A stretch of 36,509 nt of DNA from Pseudomonadota bacterium (GTDB taxonomy: Bacteria; Pseudomonadota; Gammaproteobacteria; Burkholderiales; JAKAFK01), in assembly GCA_021817985.1 (NCBI GenBank), contig JAKAFK010000035.1, positions 1 to 36,509 on the forward strand, given 5' to 3'. This document shows, in pieces, positions 23,941-33,272 of this stretch. The number at the start of each line of letters is the position of its first letter. Positions within the stretch are counted from its first letter, which is position 1. The position numbers and the translations under genes are program-made. The notes under the pieces were generated by a model. It was not told where the DNA came from. It saw nothing but the letters and a program-made list of their open reading frames with translations, and ran no database searches.

Positions 23941-24037
23941 CGGGTCCGCGCATCCGGGACGCGGAATATGGTATCGTTATAAATGAGGATTTCAAGGTAT
24001 TGACACCTTATTTCCCGTTTCCGATGCGCCTGGCGCC

Positions 24038-24790
24038 ATGCATAGAACCCTTCATGTAGCCACCTACAATATCCATAAAGGATTCTCGCAGTTTAGCCGG
24101 CGCATGACCGTGCATGAATTGCGCGAGGAGCTCCGCGGGCTTCACGCGGATGTCGTCTTCTTGCAGGAAGTGCTGGGCACGCATGCCGGCCACGCCGAAC
24201 GCTACGAGAACTGGCCCGAGACCCCCCAATACGAGTTTCTGGCGGACGCGATCTGGTCCGATTTTGCGTATGGACGCAACGCGGTCTACGAGGAAGGCCA
24301 TCACGGCAACGCGATCCTGAGCCGCTATCCGATCGAGCGCTGGGAAAACGAGGACGTCTCCGCCCACCGTTTCGAGAGTCGCGGGCTCCTGCATTGCGAG
24401 ATCGCCGTCAACGGATGGGATGAGCCCTTGCACTGCGTGAACGTGCATCTGGGGCTGTTCGCGCGCGATCGGCGCAAGCAGCTCCTGGCTTTGAAGGAGC
24501 GCATGTTGCGCCTGGTCCCGCCGCACCATCCCCTGATCGTCGCGGGGGACTTCAATGATTGGCGCATCGAGGCGGGCGAGATCCTCGCCAGTGCGCTGCA
24601 GATGGAGGAAGCCTTCGAGCTTGCCCACGGCAGGCCCGCGCGCAGCTTTCCCTCCGCCTTGCCCCTCCTGCAGCTCGACCGCATCTATGTGCGCGGCTTC
24701 AAGATCAAGTCCGCCGAGGTGCTTCACGGGCGCCCCTGGTCGAAGCTGTCGGATCACGCGGTCCTCTCGGCGACCGTGATTCGCCTATGA
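24038..24790 (+). CDS. Endonuclease/exonuclease/phosphatase family protein, YbhP-like
   Basis: A 250-residue metal-dependent hydrolase of the DNase I-like superfamily. Conserved positions seen are N11 (ATYNIHKGF), E44 (VVFLQEV), the GHHGNAILSRYP segment, VNVHLG, AGDFNDW and the terminal LSDHAVLSA. E. coli has the equivalent pair ybhP-ybhO, with ybhO encoding cardiolipin synthase B, and here too the next gene is clsB-like with a 4-nt ATGA overlap. The substrate is unknown; a role with phospholipids is suggested by the pairing. No signal peptide is present. The upstream 97 nt contain an AT-rich TTATAAAT that could be a -10. Confidence 0.88.
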   Translation: MHRTLHVATYNIHKGFSQFSRRMTVHELREELRGLHADVVFLQEVLGTHAGHAERYENWPETPQYEFLADAIWSDFAYGRNAVYEEGHHGNAILSRYPIERWENEDVSAHRFESRGLLHCEIAVNGWDEPLHCVNVHLGLFARDRRKQLLALKERMLRLVPPHHPLIVAGDFNDWRIEAGEILASALQMEEAFELAHGRPARSFPSALPLLQLDRIYVRGFKIKSAEVLHGRPWSKLSDHAVLSATVIRL

Positions 24791-25983
24791 TCCATTTCGT
24801 TGCCGGCAACAAGATCGCGCTGCTGCACAACGGACAGGAATACTTCCCGGCGCTCGAGGCGGCTTTGGATCGCGCGCGCCAGACCATCTATCTCGAGACG
24901 TACATCTTCGAGCAGGACGCGACCGGACGCCGCATCGCCGAGGCCCTGATCAGGGCGGCGCGGCGCGGCGTGCGTGTCCATCTCCTGATTGACGGGTTCG
25001 GGTCCCGCGCCCTGGACAAGCGCTTGATGAGCGACATGATGGAGGCCGGCGTGCGGCTCCTGGTCTACCGCCCCGAGCGGGCGCCCTGGCGGCTCCGGCG
25101 CCATCGGCTGCGCAGGCTCCATCGCAAGGTGGCGGTGGCCGACCGCCAGATCGCCTTCGTGGGCGGCATCAACGTCATCGACGACCTGGACACGCCCGGG
25201 CAGCGGCCCCCGCGATTCGATTACGCGGTGGCGGTGGAAGGCCCGCTGGTGGCCGCGATTTTTGCCTCGAGCAAGCACCTGTGGTCGCTCGTCGCATGGA
25301 CCTATCTCCACCGCGGCTGGCTGCGGGAACGTCCGGTCGCGCTGCCCCATGGGAGCGCCGGCACCATGCGCGCCGCCTTCGTGGTGCGCGACAATCTGCG
25401 GCATCGGCGCGACATCGAGCAAGCCTACCTGGCGGCGATCGCGAGCGCCCGCTCGGAAGTCATCCTGGCCAATGCCTATTTCCTGCCCGGCCTCAATTTC
25501 CGGCGCGCCCTCGTGGACGCCGCCGCACGCGGCGTCAAGGTGACCTTGCTGCTGCAAGGACGCGTGGAATATTTCCTGCTGCACTATGCCTCACGGGCGT
25601 TGTACGGCAACTTTCTCGATGCCGGCATCGAGATCCAGGAATACCGCAAGAGCTTCCTGCACGCCAAGGTGGCCGTGGTGGACGGGCACTGGGCGACCGT
25701 AGGTTCGTCCAATATCGACCCGTTCAGCCTGCTGCTCTCGCGCGAGGGGAACGTCGTCATCGAGGACGAGCGCTTCGCCCAAGAGCTGAAGCAAAGCCTT
25801 CTGGCCGCCATGGCGGACGGGGCGGCGCCCATTCTGCCCGACAGCTGGGCGCGACAGCCTTTGCGATTGCGGATCGCGACGTGGCTGAGCTATGGCATCG
25901 TGCGCTTCCTGATGGGGATGGCGGGCTATGCACACGAGGACCATAAACCGAAGGCGGGCCCCTTCCGCAAGGTGGCGCTGTGA
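24787..25983 (+). CDS. clsB: Cardiolipin synthase B-like phospholipase D protein
   Basis: A 398-residue phospholipase D superfamily enzyme. It has two HKD motifs: H112 (HRKVAVADRQIAFVGGIN) and H292 (HAKVAVVDGHWATVGSSN). The start MIHFVAGNKIALLHNGQEYF and the absence of N-terminal membrane helices match ClsB rather than ClsA. ClsB-type enzymes condense phosphatidyl groups into cardiolipin at the inner membrane. It overlaps the YbhP-like gene by 4 nt, as in the E. coli ybhPO pair. It ends 307 nt before yebC, the longest gap in this part of the window. Confidence 0.9.
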   Translation: MIHFVAGNKIALLHNGQEYFPALEAALDRARQTIYLETYIFEQDATGRRIAEALIRAARRGVRVHLLIDGFGSRALDKRLMSDMMEAGVRLLVYRPERAPWRLRRHRLRRLHRKVAVADRQIAFVGGINVIDDLDTPGQRPPRFDYAVAVEGPLVAAIFASSKHLWSLVAWTYLHRGWLRERPVALPHGSAGTMRAAFVVRDNLRHRRDIEQAYLAAIASARSEVILANAYFLPGLNFRRALVDAAARGVKVTLLLQGRVEYFLLHYASRALYGNFLDAGIEIQEYRKSFLHAKVAVVDGHWATVGSSNIDPFSLLLSREGNVVIEDERFAQELKQSLLAAMADGAAPILPDSWARQPLRLRIATWLSYGIVRFLMGMAGYAHEDHKPKAGPFRKVAL

Positions 25984-26290
25984 GCGCCCGGCTGTTCATG
26001 GCGCCACGTTGTCTGCCATCGGTTCTAGAATGAGGCCATGCGAGTCGTGCAGCCGCCTTTGCAGCGCGGGCGAGCCCCCCTCGAGCGGCAAAAGTATTAT
26101 CATATATAGCGTGTCTTTTTTTTGAACGCGCTGTGCCGCCGGCATCGCGACGCCGTCCGCTCCGGGGCCTCGGGGGCGTTGGGTGGACCGGCGTGCTGAC
26201 ACAGGCGCTCCCGTGCCGGCGCGGCGGGACGATTGGGATCAAGACAGTGCGTGCGGCGCGTCGCCGCACGCCGGGCAACCGAGGAAGAAC
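25984..26290 (+). other. 307-nt gap before yebC with an AT-rich patch
   Basis: No gene is supported. A strongly AT-rich patch (about 26092-26125) contains AAAAGTATTATCATATATAG and a run of eight T (26116-26123), standing out from the GC-rich surroundings. It may hold the promoter of the yebC-ruvCAB block, although no -35/-10 pair at proper spacing could be fixed. A perfect hairpin at 26250-26270 lies between it and yebC. Confidence 0.5.
26250..26270 (+). repeat. Perfect 9-bp hairpin in the yebC leader
   Basis: CGTGCGGCG (26250-26258) pairs fully with CGCCGCACG (26262-26270) around a 3-base loop, ending 10 nt before the yebC ribosome-binding site GAGGAAG. There is no T tract, so it is more likely an mRNA stability or translation element than a terminator. 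Confidence 0.55.
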
Positions 26291-27016
26291 ATGGCAGGTC
26301 ACAGCAAGTGGGCCAACATCAAGTATAAGAAGGCAGCCGCCGATGCGAGGCGGGGCAAGATCTTCACGCGCCTCATCAAAGAGATTACCGTGGCCGCGAA
26401 GCTGGGCGGCGGAGATCTCTCCACCAACCCGCGCCTGCGGCTCGCGGTGGACAAGGCCTATGACCAGAATATGCCGAAGGACAATGTCGAGCGCGCCATC
26501 AAGCGGGGCACGGGCGACCTGGAAGGCGTCAACTACGAGGAGGTGCGCTACGAGGGCTACGGGATCGGGGGCGCGGCCGTGATGGTGGACTGCCTGACCG
26601 ACAACAAGACGCGCACGGTGGCCGATGTGCGCCACGCCTTCACCAAGCACGGGGGAAACCTGGGCACCGACGGATCGGTCAGCTACCTGTTCAAGCATTG
26701 CGGACAACTCGTCTATGCCCCCGGCACCGACGAGAATGCGCTCATGGAAGCCGCGCTGGATGCAGGGGCGGACGACGTCATCACGAACGAGGACGGCAGC
26801 ATCGAGGTGACGACGCCCCCGCACGATTTCGCGGCGGTCAAGGAAGCCCTCGACAAGACGGGTTTGCGCGCCGAGTTGGCGGAAGTGACGATGAAGCCCA
26901 GTCTCGAAAACGTGCTTCGCGGCGACGATGCGCTCAAGATGCAGAAGCTCCTGGACGCCCTGGAAAGCCTCGATGATGTGCAGGAGGTCTATACCACGGC
27001 GGTCATCGAGGACTGA
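26291..27016 (+). CDS. yebC: YebC/TACO1-family protein
   Basis: A 241-residue protein starting [20 protein letters not shown], the invariant YebC start. It continues with [28 protein letters not shown] and GPGGAA-like [19 protein letters not shown]. The family was long annotated as transcriptional regulators; recent work on family members supports a role in translation through difficult peptide stretches. GAGGAAG precedes the ATG. It sits directly before ruvC, the usual gammaproteobacterial arrangement. Confidence 0.96.
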   Translation: MAGHSKWANIKYKKAAADARRGKIFTRLIKEITVAAKLGGGDLSTNPRLRLAVDKAYDQNMPKDNVERAIKRGTGDLEGVNYEEVRYEGYGIGGAAVMVDCLTDNKTRTVADVRHAFTKHGGNLGTDGSVSYLFKHCGQLVYAPGTDENALMEAALDAGADDVITNEDGSIEVTTPPHDFAAVKEALDKTGLRAELAEVTMKPSLENVLRGDDALKMQKLLDALESLDDVQEVYTTAVIED

Positions 27017-27051
27017 GTCGTCTGCGCCTTACGGCCGCGTGGCCACCTTTC

Positions 27052-27576
27052 ATGACCACCAGGATCTTGGGCATCGATCCGGGCTTGCGCGTCACGGGCT
27101 TCGGCGTGGTCGACAAGGGCGGACGGCTGCTTCAGTACGTCGGCAGCGGGTGCATCCGCACGCCGGCGGGCGACCTTCCCGCGCGGCTCAAGTCCATTCT
27201 TGCGCATCTGGACGAAATCATCTCCGAGTACAATCCCGTCTGCGTCGCCATCGAAAAGGTGTTCGTCAACGTCAATCCCGCCTCCACGCTGCTCCTGGGG
27301 CAGGCGCGCGGGGCGGCGATCTGTGCGGCGGTCCTGCGGAATTTGCCGGTCTCGGAATATACCGCGCTGCAGGTGAAGCAGGCCGTGGTGGGCAATGGCC
27401 ATGCCCACAAGGAGCAGGTGCAGGAGATGGTCACAAGGCTCCTGAATCTCCAGGGCGTGCCCCAGGCGGATGCGGCAGACGCCCTGGCGTGCGCCATTTG
27501 TCATGCGCATGCCGGCATGGGCCTCGGGCCGCTGGCCACGCGCGGATTTCGCATAAAAAAAGGCCGCCTCGTGTAG
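27052..27576 (+). CDS. ruvC: Holliday-junction resolvase RuvC
   Basis: A 174-residue endonuclease that cuts four-way DNA junctions. The catalytic acidic residues are visible: D9 ([13 protein letters not shown]), E68 (VAIEKVF), D140 and D143 ([14 protein letters not shown]). The [17 protein letters not shown] segment is typical. It lies 35 nt after yebC and 51 nt before ruvA. A hairpin occupies most of the ruvC-ruvA gap. Confidence 0.97.
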   Translation: MTTRILGIDPGLRVTGFGVVDKGGRLLQYVGSGCIRTPAGDLPARLKSILAHLDEIISEYNPVCVAIEKVFVNVNPASTLLLGQARGAAICAAVLRNLPVSEYTALQVKQAVVGNGHAHKEQVQEMVTRLLNLQGVPQADAADALACAICHAHAGMGLGPLATRGFRIKKGRLV

Positions 27577-27582
27577 CGAACG

Positions 27583-27612
27583 GCGAACGCCCAAGCGCTG
27601 CCTTGGGTTCGC
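27583..27612 (+). repeat. Hairpin between ruvC and ruvA
   Basis: GCGAA (27583-27587) and CCCAAG (27590-27595) pair with CTTGGG (27602-27607) and TTCGC (27608-27612). The stem has 11 bp with one two-base bulge and a 6-base loop. It ends just before the ruvA ribosome-binding site (GGGAGGAG, about 27617-27624). There is no T tract; it may process the transcript or tune ruvA translation. Confidence 0.6.
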
Positions 27613-27627
27613 GGCAGGGAGGAGACG

Positions 27628-28206
27628 ATGATTGGTCGGATCGCTGGAAAGATCCTGGAGAAGCGCCCGCCGCTCGTGTTGGTCGACGTGGGCGGGGTCG
27701 GCTATGAAATCGACGTGCCGATGAGCACGTTCTACACCCTGCCCGAGATCGGCGCGGGGACCTTGCTGCATACGCATCTCATCGTGCGCGAGGACGCGCA
27801 TCTGCTCTTCGGTTTTGCGACGCCCTCCGAGCGCGAGGCGTTCCGGCAGTTGATCCGGGTGAGCGGGGTGGGGGCCAAGACGGCGCTCGCCGTGCTGAGC
27901 GGGATGAGCGTCGCGGAGCTCGCGCAGGCCGTGGCCGGCGGCGACCTCGCGCCGCTGACTCGCGTGCCTGGAATCGGCAAGAAGACAGCCGAACGGCTGT
28001 TGCTCGAACTGCGCGGCAAGTTCGCGCCGGCGACCGGGGAACTGCCGGCGTCCGGTTCCGCGCCCGAGCATGGGGACATCGTCAACGCGCTCCTGGCCTT
28101 GGGATATAATGACCGGGAAGCGGCGCGGGCCGTCAAGACGCTCGATCCGGACGTCGCGGTGCCGGAGGGCATCCGCCAGGCGCTCAGGCTGCTGTCGAAG
28201 GCATGA
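27628..28206 (+). CDS. ruvA: Holliday-junction DNA helicase subunit RuvA
   Basis: A 192-residue junction-recognition protein. Domain I begins [12 protein letters not shown] and includes [19 protein letters not shown]. Domain II has the two helix-hairpin-helix motifs [15 protein letters not shown] and [20 protein letters not shown] flexible linker and the small RuvB-binding domain III ([19 protein letters not shown]) follow. Its strong GGAGGAG site and the preceding hairpin suggest separate control of translation. ruvB follows 34 nt later. Confidence 0.97.
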   Translation: MIGRIAGKILEKRPPLVLVDVGGVGYEIDVPMSTFYTLPEIGAGTLLHTHLIVREDAHLLFGFATPSEREAFRQLIRVSGVGAKTALAVLSGMSVAELAQAVAGGDLAPLTRVPGIGKKTAERLLLELRGKFAPATGELPASGSAPEHGDIVNALLALGYNDREAARAVKTLDPDVAVPEGIRQALRLLSKA

Positions 28207-28240
28207 TTCCCTTCTCCATTGATGGATGCCCATCCTCGCC

Positions 28241-29275
28241 ATGATTGAGAGCGACCGACTGATCGCGCCGCGCCCGGCGTCTTCGCAGGAAGAGGCGCAG
28301 GAACGCGCGCTGCGTCCCCGGGAACTCAACGAGTACGTCGGTCAGGAGAAGGCGCGCGGGCAGCTGCAGATCTTCATCGAGGCCGCCCGCAAGCGCGCGG
28401 AGGCACTCGACCACGTGCTGCTCTTCGGGCCGCCCGGGCTCGGCAAGACCACGCTGGCGCACATCGTCGCCCGGGAGATGGGGGTGAGCCTGCGCCAGAC
28501 CTCGGGGCCGGTGCTCGAACGGGCAGGGGACCTTGCGGCCCTGCTCACCAACCTGGAGCCGCGCGATGTGCTGTTCATCGATGAAATTCACCGCTTGAGC
28601 CCGGTGGTCGAAGAGATCCTGTATCCGGCGCTTGAAGATTTCCAGCTCGACATCATGATCGGCGAAGGACCGGCCGCCCGCTCGGTGAAACTCGATCTCC
28701 CGCCGTTCACGTTGGTGGGCGCGACCACCCGCGCGGGCATGCTCACCAATCCGCTGCGCGACCGCTTCGGCATCGTGGCGCGTCTGGAATTCTATACGCC
28801 CGATGAACTCAGGCGGATCGTGACGCGATCGGCCTCCTTGCTGGCCATGGACCTCTCGGATGAAGGCGCCCTCGAGATCGCGCGCCGCTCGCGCGGCACC
28901 CCGCGGATCGCCAACCGTCTCCTGCGGCGCGTGCGCGACTATGCCGATGTTCGATCGGGCGGGCGCGTCTCGCGCGAGGTGGCCGATGCGGCTCTCAAGA
29001 TGCTCGACGTCGACGCGGCGGGCCTCGACGTCATGGACCGCAAGCTGCTCGAGACCATCCTGGGCAAATTCGGAGGCGGCCCGGTCGGCCTGGACAATGT
29101 CGCCGCGGCCATCGGCGAGGAGCGCGACACCATCGAGGACGTCCTGGAACCGTATCTGATCCAGCAAGGCTATCTGATGCGGACGCCCCGCGGGCGGGTG
29201 GCGACATCGCTCGCCTACCAGCACTTCGGACTGTTGATTCCCAGCGCCCACGGCGACCTGTGGGACGCCTCCTGA
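28241..29275 (+). CDS. ruvB: Holliday-junction DNA helicase motor RuvB
   Basis: A 344-residue AAA+ ATPase that drives branch migration with RuvA. Walker A is GPPGLGKT (residues 63-70), Walker B is [10 protein letters not shown], sensor 1 lies in [11 protein letters not shown], and the arginine-finger segment is [17 protein letters not shown] winged-helix domain closes the protein. The ATG at 28241 (MIESDRLI) matches RuvB family starts; an in-frame ATG five codons earlier (28226) is possible but has no better ribosome-binding site. It is the last gene of the ruv group before ybgC. Confidence 0.96.
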   Translation: MIESDRLIAPRPASSQEEAQERALRPRELNEYVGQEKARGQLQIFIEAARKRAEALDHVLLFGPPGLGKTTLAHIVAREMGVSLRQTSGPVLERAGDLAALLTNLEPRDVLFIDEIHRLSPVVEEILYPALEDFQLDIMIGEGPAARSVKLDLPPFTLVGATTRAGMLTNPLRDRFGIVARLEFYTPDELRRIVTRSASLLAMDLSDEGALEIARRSRGTPRIANRLLRRVRDYADVRSGGRVSREVADAALKMLDVDAAGLDVMDRKLLETILGKFGGGPVGLDNVAAAIGEERDTIEDVLEPYLIQQGYLMRTPRGRVATSLAYQHFGLLIPSAHGDLWDAS

Positions 29276-29353
29276 CGTAAGGGGTTTGTAAGGAAGACGG
29301 GCTATGATCGGCGACGCTGAGGCATCAGGGCGCACGGCGGAGCGCCTTCCCGC

Positions 29354-29803
29354 ATGAGTATGGATCGCGACGCGCGCGCGGCGAACTTCCGGCTCGGTGT
29401 CAGAGTCTATTACGAGGACACCGATGCGGGCGGGGTGGTCTACTATGCCAACTATCTCAAATTCATGGAGCGGGCGCGCACGGAATGGCTGCGCGCCATG
29501 GGGTTGGAGCAGACGCGGCTTGCGCGCGATCATGGGATCGTGTTCGTGGTTCGCAGCGCCCGCGTCGAGTACCTGCGCCCGGCACGCCTCAACGACTGGC
29601 TGCAGGTGAGCGTCGAGCCGACCGAACTGGGGGGCAGCCGCATGGCGTTCGCGCAGCATGTGCGCCGCCCGCGGGAGGCGCAGGAGGACGAGCTGTTGGC
29701 GCACGGGCAGGTCACCATCGCCTGCGTCCACGCGGAAGCGTTCAGGCCGGTGAAGATTCCGGAAGCCGTGCGCGCGACGCTCGCGCGCAACGGGCTGCCG
29801 TGA
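29354..29803 (+). CDS. ybgC: YbgC acyl-CoA thioesterase of the Tol-Pal cluster
   Basis: A 149-residue hot-dog fold thioesterase. The motif VYYEDTDAGGVVYYANYLKF contains the catalytic Asp, D24 here (equivalent to D18 of the E. coli protein), followed by ERARTEWLRAMG. YbgC hydrolyses acyl-CoA or acyl-ACP esters and is conserved at the head of the tol-pal cluster, though it is not essential for Tol function. The N terminus is about six residues longer than in E. coli; no strong ribosome-binding site is visible. A GGCGGC/GCCGCC hairpin (29816-29837) lies in the 72-nt gap before tolQ. Confidence 0.95.
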   Translation: MSMDRDARAANFRLGVRVYYEDTDAGGVVYYANYLKFMERARTEWLRAMGLEQTRLARDHGIVFVVRSARVEYLRPARLNDWLQVSVEPTELGGSRMAFAQHVRRPREAQEDELLAHGQVTIACVHAEAFRPVKIPEAVRATLARNGLP

Positions 29804-29875
29804 GAGCGCTTGGGGGGCGGCGGCCGGTTTAGCCGCCTGGAATGACGCAACGCCCATGAGGGCAAGGTATTTTCA

Positions 29876-30559
29876 GTGGATATCGGTGCTTCGCAGAACA
29901 TTTCCTTCCTGAGCCTGGTGATGCACGCGAGCATCCTCGTGCAGATGGTGCTCGTCTTGCTGCTGTGCGCCTCTCTCCTGTCCTGGTGGCATATTTTCCT
30001 GAAGCTCTTTTCGATCCGGCGCGCCGTGAGCCAGTCGGGCTATTTCGAACGGGAATTCTGGAGCGGCGCCGATCTGCAGACGCTCTACCAGAGGGCCAAG
30101 TCGGGGCGTGATGCCGGCAGCATGGAGCGCATCTTCGAGTCGGGCTTTCGCGAATTCACCAAGCTCGTGCACCAACCGGGCATGGACATCAATGCGGTGA
30201 TGGACGGGACGCGGCGCGCCATGCGTGCGGCCTATCACCGGGAGATGGACGCATTGGAGTCCCATCTCGCGTTTCTGGCCACGGTGGGCTCGGTCAGCCC
30301 GTACGTGGGGCTCTTCGGGACGGTGTGGGGCATCATGAACGCCTTCCGGGGATTGTCGAACGTGGTGCAGACGACGCTCGCGCACGTGGCCCCGGGGATC
30401 TCGGAGGCGCTGGTTGCAACCGCGATGGGGCTGTTTGCCGCGATCCCGGCAGTGGTGGCCTACAACCGCTACAGCCATGACGTGGATCGGTTGGCGGTGC
30501 GCTTCGAGACCTTCATGGAGGAGCTCTCCAACATCCTGCAGCGGCAGGCACGGGTATGA
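29876..30559 (+). CDS. tolQ: TolQ, Tol-Pal proton channel subunit
   Basis: A 227-residue inner-membrane protein of the MotA/ExbB/TolQ family. It has three hydrophobic helices: about residues 14-38, 133-155 and 165-190. The conserved cytoplasmic and pore segments ATVGSVSPYVGLFGTVWGIM and ALVATAMGLFAAIPAVVAYN are present. With TolR it uses the proton motive force to energise TolA. The start is a GTG (29876) preceded by AAGG; no ATG fits. It overlaps tolR by 4 nt (ATGA). Confidence 0.97.
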   Translation: MDIGASQNISFLSLVMHASILVQMVLVLLLCASLLSWWHIFLKLFSIRRAVSQSGYFEREFWSGADLQTLYQRAKSGRDAGSMERIFESGFREFTKLVHQPGMDINAVMDGTRRAMRAAYHREMDALESHLAFLATVGSVSPYVGLFGTVWGIMNAFRGLSNVVQTTLAHVAPGISEALVATAMGLFAAIPAVVAYNRYSHDVDRLAVRFETFMEELSNILQRQARV

Positions 30560-30975
30560 TCGAGCGGCGCCCGCGCAGGCTGATGAACCAGATCAACGTC
30601 GTGCCATACATCGACGTGATGCTGGTGCTGCTCATCATCTTCATGGTGACCGCGCCGCTCATCAATCCCGGCGAGATCAACCTCCCCAAGGTCGGCGAGT
30701 CGCTCCAGGCGCCCGTCGCGCCGCTGGAGGTCGACATCCGGGCGGACCGGAGCCTGTGGCTGCGGGACCGGCAAACCGGGGGGACGGCGCGTCCCATGAC
30801 GCGCCAGGAGCTCGTTCAGGCGATCCAGGACAAGCAGGCGCGAAACCCCGATCAGCCGGTCGTCATCGCCGCCGACAAGTCGATTCCCTATGGCGACGTG
30901 CTGAAGGTGATGGATATCCTGCAGCGCAATCAGGTCAAGCGCATCGGGCTGCTGGCGCAGCCGAGGACCAGCTGA
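30556..30975 (+). CDS. tolR: TolR, Tol-Pal proton channel subunit
   Basis: A 139-residue single-pass inner-membrane protein of the ExbD/TolR family. The proton-carrying Asp is D20 in NVVPYIDVMLVLLIIFMV (D23 in E. coli). The periplasmic domain ends with VVIAADKSIPYGDVLKVMD, the family's C-terminal signature. It overlaps both tolQ (ATGA) and tolA (TGATG), so translation is coupled through the motor genes. Confidence 0.97.
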   Translation: MIERRPRRLMNQINVVPYIDVMLVLLIIFMVTAPLINPGEINLPKVGESLQAPVAPLEVDIRADRSLWLRDRQTGGTARPMTRQELVQAIQDKQARNPDQPVVIAADKSIPYGDVLKVMDILQRNQVKRIGLLAQPRTS

Positions 30976-31922
30976 TGTCGTGGGAGCGTTCCGAACCCGG
31001 GCGTGTGCCGGCTGGCGTTCTCGCCGTCCTCGTCCATGTTCTGTTCCTGGCGCTGATCATCTTCGGTGTGACCTGGCATGTGCACGAACCTGCGCCCGTG
31101 CAGGTCGCTTTGTGGAAAGATCTGCCCGCGCCCCAGGCGGCTAAGCCGGCACCGCGCATGCCGGAGGTCCGTCGCCAGGCGAGCAAGCCCATCGCGGCGC
31201 CGCCCCGGCCCTCGGCGCTGGCGGCCGAGAAAATCCAGGCGGACATCGCGCTCAAGCGGGAGAAGAAACGGCGCGCGCTCGAGATCCGGAAGGCGGAAAG
31301 GCAGGCGCTGGCGATTGAGCAGGCCAAGGAAAAGGCCCAGCGTGAAGCCGCCAAGCGCGAGGAACAGGCCGCCTTGGCGGCCCGGGAGAAGGCCCGGCAG
31401 CGCAAGCGCGAAGACGCCGCGCGAGCCGCGCAGCAAAAGGCCCGGAAACTCGAGCGCGAACAAGCGGCGCGCGCGCAGGCCCTCGCCCGGCTGAACCGGC
31501 AGCGGACCCTCGCCCTTCAGGCCCAGTTGGCCGCGGCGCAGCAGGCGGCGCGCCAGCAAATGCTGCGCGCCGATGAGGAGCGATTCGCGCGCGCCCAGGC
31601 CATCGCCAGCACGCAGGGCTTCGATTCGCGCCTGATCGCGCGCTACACCGCGCGGATCAGGGCGAAGATCCTGCGCTTCATCATTTTGCCGCCCAATCTG
31701 TCGGGCGATCCGTCGGCCGAGTTCTCGGTGACGCTCATGCCGAACGGGCAGGTCGCGGCGCACTCGCTCGTGCGCGGGAGCGGGAATGCGGCGTACGACG
31801 CGGCCGTGGAGCGTGCGATCCTCATGGCGCAGCCATTGCCGCTGCCGCCGGATCCGGCGCTCTTCGACGCGAAGTTCCGCGAACTGGACCTGCGCTTCAG
31901 GGCCAAGGACAGTGGCGGTTGA
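30975..31922 (+). CDS. tolA: TolA, inner-to-outer membrane coupling protein
   Basis: A 315-residue protein. An N-terminal membrane helix (about residues 13-36, LAVLVHVLFLALIIFGV) is followed by a Pro/Ala stretch. A long charged helical domain (about 85-200) rich in Lys, Arg, Glu, Ala and Gln comes next. The C-terminal TolA-III/TonB-like domain shows FSVTLMPNGQVAAHSLVRGS and AQPLPLPPDPALF. It spans the periplasm to contact Pal and TolB. The start overlaps the tolR stop by one base. Confidence 0.96.
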   Translation: MSWERSEPGRVPAGVLAVLVHVLFLALIIFGVTWHVHEPAPVQVALWKDLPAPQAAKPAPRMPEVRRQASKPIAAPPRPSALAAEKIQADIALKREKKRRALEIRKAERQALAIEQAKEKAQREAAKREEQAALAAREKARQRKREDAARAAQQKARKLEREQAARAQALARLNRQRTLALQAQLAAAQQAARQQMLRADEERFARAQAIASTQGFDSRLIARYTARIRAKILRFIILPPNLSGDPSAEFSVTLMPNGQVAAHSLVRGSGNAAYDAAVERAILMAQPLPLPPDPALFDAKFRELDLRFRAKDSGG

Positions 31923-31953
31923 GGCAACTTTTACATCAAGGTGCGGGAGGAGC

Positions 31954-33255
31954 ATGCGTGGACTGACCAGGATGGCCGTCGCGGCCGTGGGGCTCGCGGC
32001 GTTGATGGCGGGGTTTTTCGGGCAGCCGGCCTTCGCGGCGCTCACGATCGAAATCACGGGCGGGGCGGCGACACAGATTCCGGTCGCCATCGTCCCCTTT
32101 GCGCATGAGGCGGGCGGGGCGCAAAGCGTGAGCGGCGTGATTGCCGCGGACCTCGCGCGCACCGGTCAATTCAAGCTCGTCGACCCCAGCGGCGTGACCC
32201 CGCCGCCGCATCATGCGGCCGACGTGCACTATTCGGATTGGGTGAGCCGCGGTGCCGATGCGCTCGTCATCGGGCATGTCGACCCAAGCCCCAATGGGCG
32301 CCTGACCGTCACCTTTCGCCTGCTGGACGTGGGGAGCCAGGCCTCCCTCGCGAGCCTGAGCTATACGATCGAGCCCTCGCTCGTGCGCGTGACGGCCCAT
32401 GAAATTGCGGACGTCATCTACCAGAAGCTGACCGGCATTCGCGGGGTGTTCGATACGCGCATCGCCTACGTCTCGCAGCACGGCAGGCGCTATCAGCTGA
32501 TGGTGGCCGATGCCGACGGCTACAATGGCCGGCCCATCGTCACCTCGCTCGAGCCCATCATTTCGCCGGCCTGGTCGCCGCACGGCAACCGCATCGCCTA
32601 CGTGTCCTTCGAAAAGGGGCACCCCATCGTCTACGTGCAGTCCCTGAACACGGGCCGCCGCTACGTGCTCGCCGGCTTCAGGGGGGATAACAGCGCGCCG
32701 GCCTGGTCTCCCGGGGGGCGCCGGCTCGCCGTCGTGCTGAGCAAGGACGGGAATTCGCAGATCTATATCATCAATGCGGACGGCACGGGCCTCAAGAGAC
32801 TCACCCGCAGCGACGGCATCGACACCGAGCCGAAATGGTCTCCGGACGGTCGATTCCTTCTGTTTACGTCCGACCGCGGCGGCAGCCCCCAAATCTATCG
32901 CATTCCCTCCGACGGGGGCGAGGCCTCGCGCCTCACCTTCGACGGCAATTACAACGTCTCTCCCAGTTTCCGTCCGGATGGCCGGGCCTTCGCCTTCATC
33001 CATCGGTCGCGCGGCGCGTTTCAGGTGGCCGTTCAGAATCTGGCGAGCGGCCAGATGCAGGTCCTGACGCATAGCCGTTTGGACCAGTCGCCGAGTTTCG
33101 CGCCTAACGGCACCATGATCCTGTATGCGACGGAGCTGGGCGGCCGCGGTGTCCTGGCCGAAGTTTCAAGCGATGGCACCACGAACGAGCACCTCATTGC
33201 GGCATCGGGCGACATCAAAGAACCGGCTTGGGGACCCTTCCCGGCCAATCATTAG
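31954..33255 (+). CDS. tolB: TolB, periplasmic beta-propeller of the Tol-Pal system
   Basis: A 433-residue exported protein. The signal peptide ends PAFA at about residue 28. An N-terminal domain (IPVAIVPFAHEAGG onward) is followed by a six-bladed propeller. Its repeats are visible as SPAWSPHGNRIAYVS, APAWSPGGRRLAVVLS, EPKWSPDGRFLLFTSDRGG and SPSFAPNGTMILYAT. TolB binds Pal and TolA and helps recycle Pal during cell division. GGGAGGAG precedes the ATG. pal follows 17 nt later. Confidence 0.97.
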   Translation: MRGLTRMAVAAVGLAALMAGFFGQPAFAALTIEITGGAATQIPVAIVPFAHEAGGAQSVSGVIAADLARTGQFKLVDPSGVTPPPHHAADVHYSDWVSRGADALVIGHVDPSPNGRLTVTFRLLDVGSQASLASLSYTIEPSLVRVTAHEIADVIYQKLTGIRGVFDTRIAYVSQHGRRYQLMVADADGYNGRPIVTSLEPIISPAWSPHGNRIAYVSFEKGHPIVYVQSLNTGRRYVLAGFRGDNSAPAWSPGGRRLAVVLSKDGNSQIYIINADGTGLKRLTRSDGIDTEPKWSPDGRFLLFTSDRGGSPQIYRIPSDGGEASRLTFDGNYNVSPSFRPDGRAFAFIHRSRGAFQVAVQNLASGQMQVLTHSRLDQSPSFAPNGTMILYATELGGRGVLAEVSSDGTTNEHLIAASGDIKEPAWGPFPANH

Positions 33256-33272
33256 ACGAAGAGGAGAAGCAC

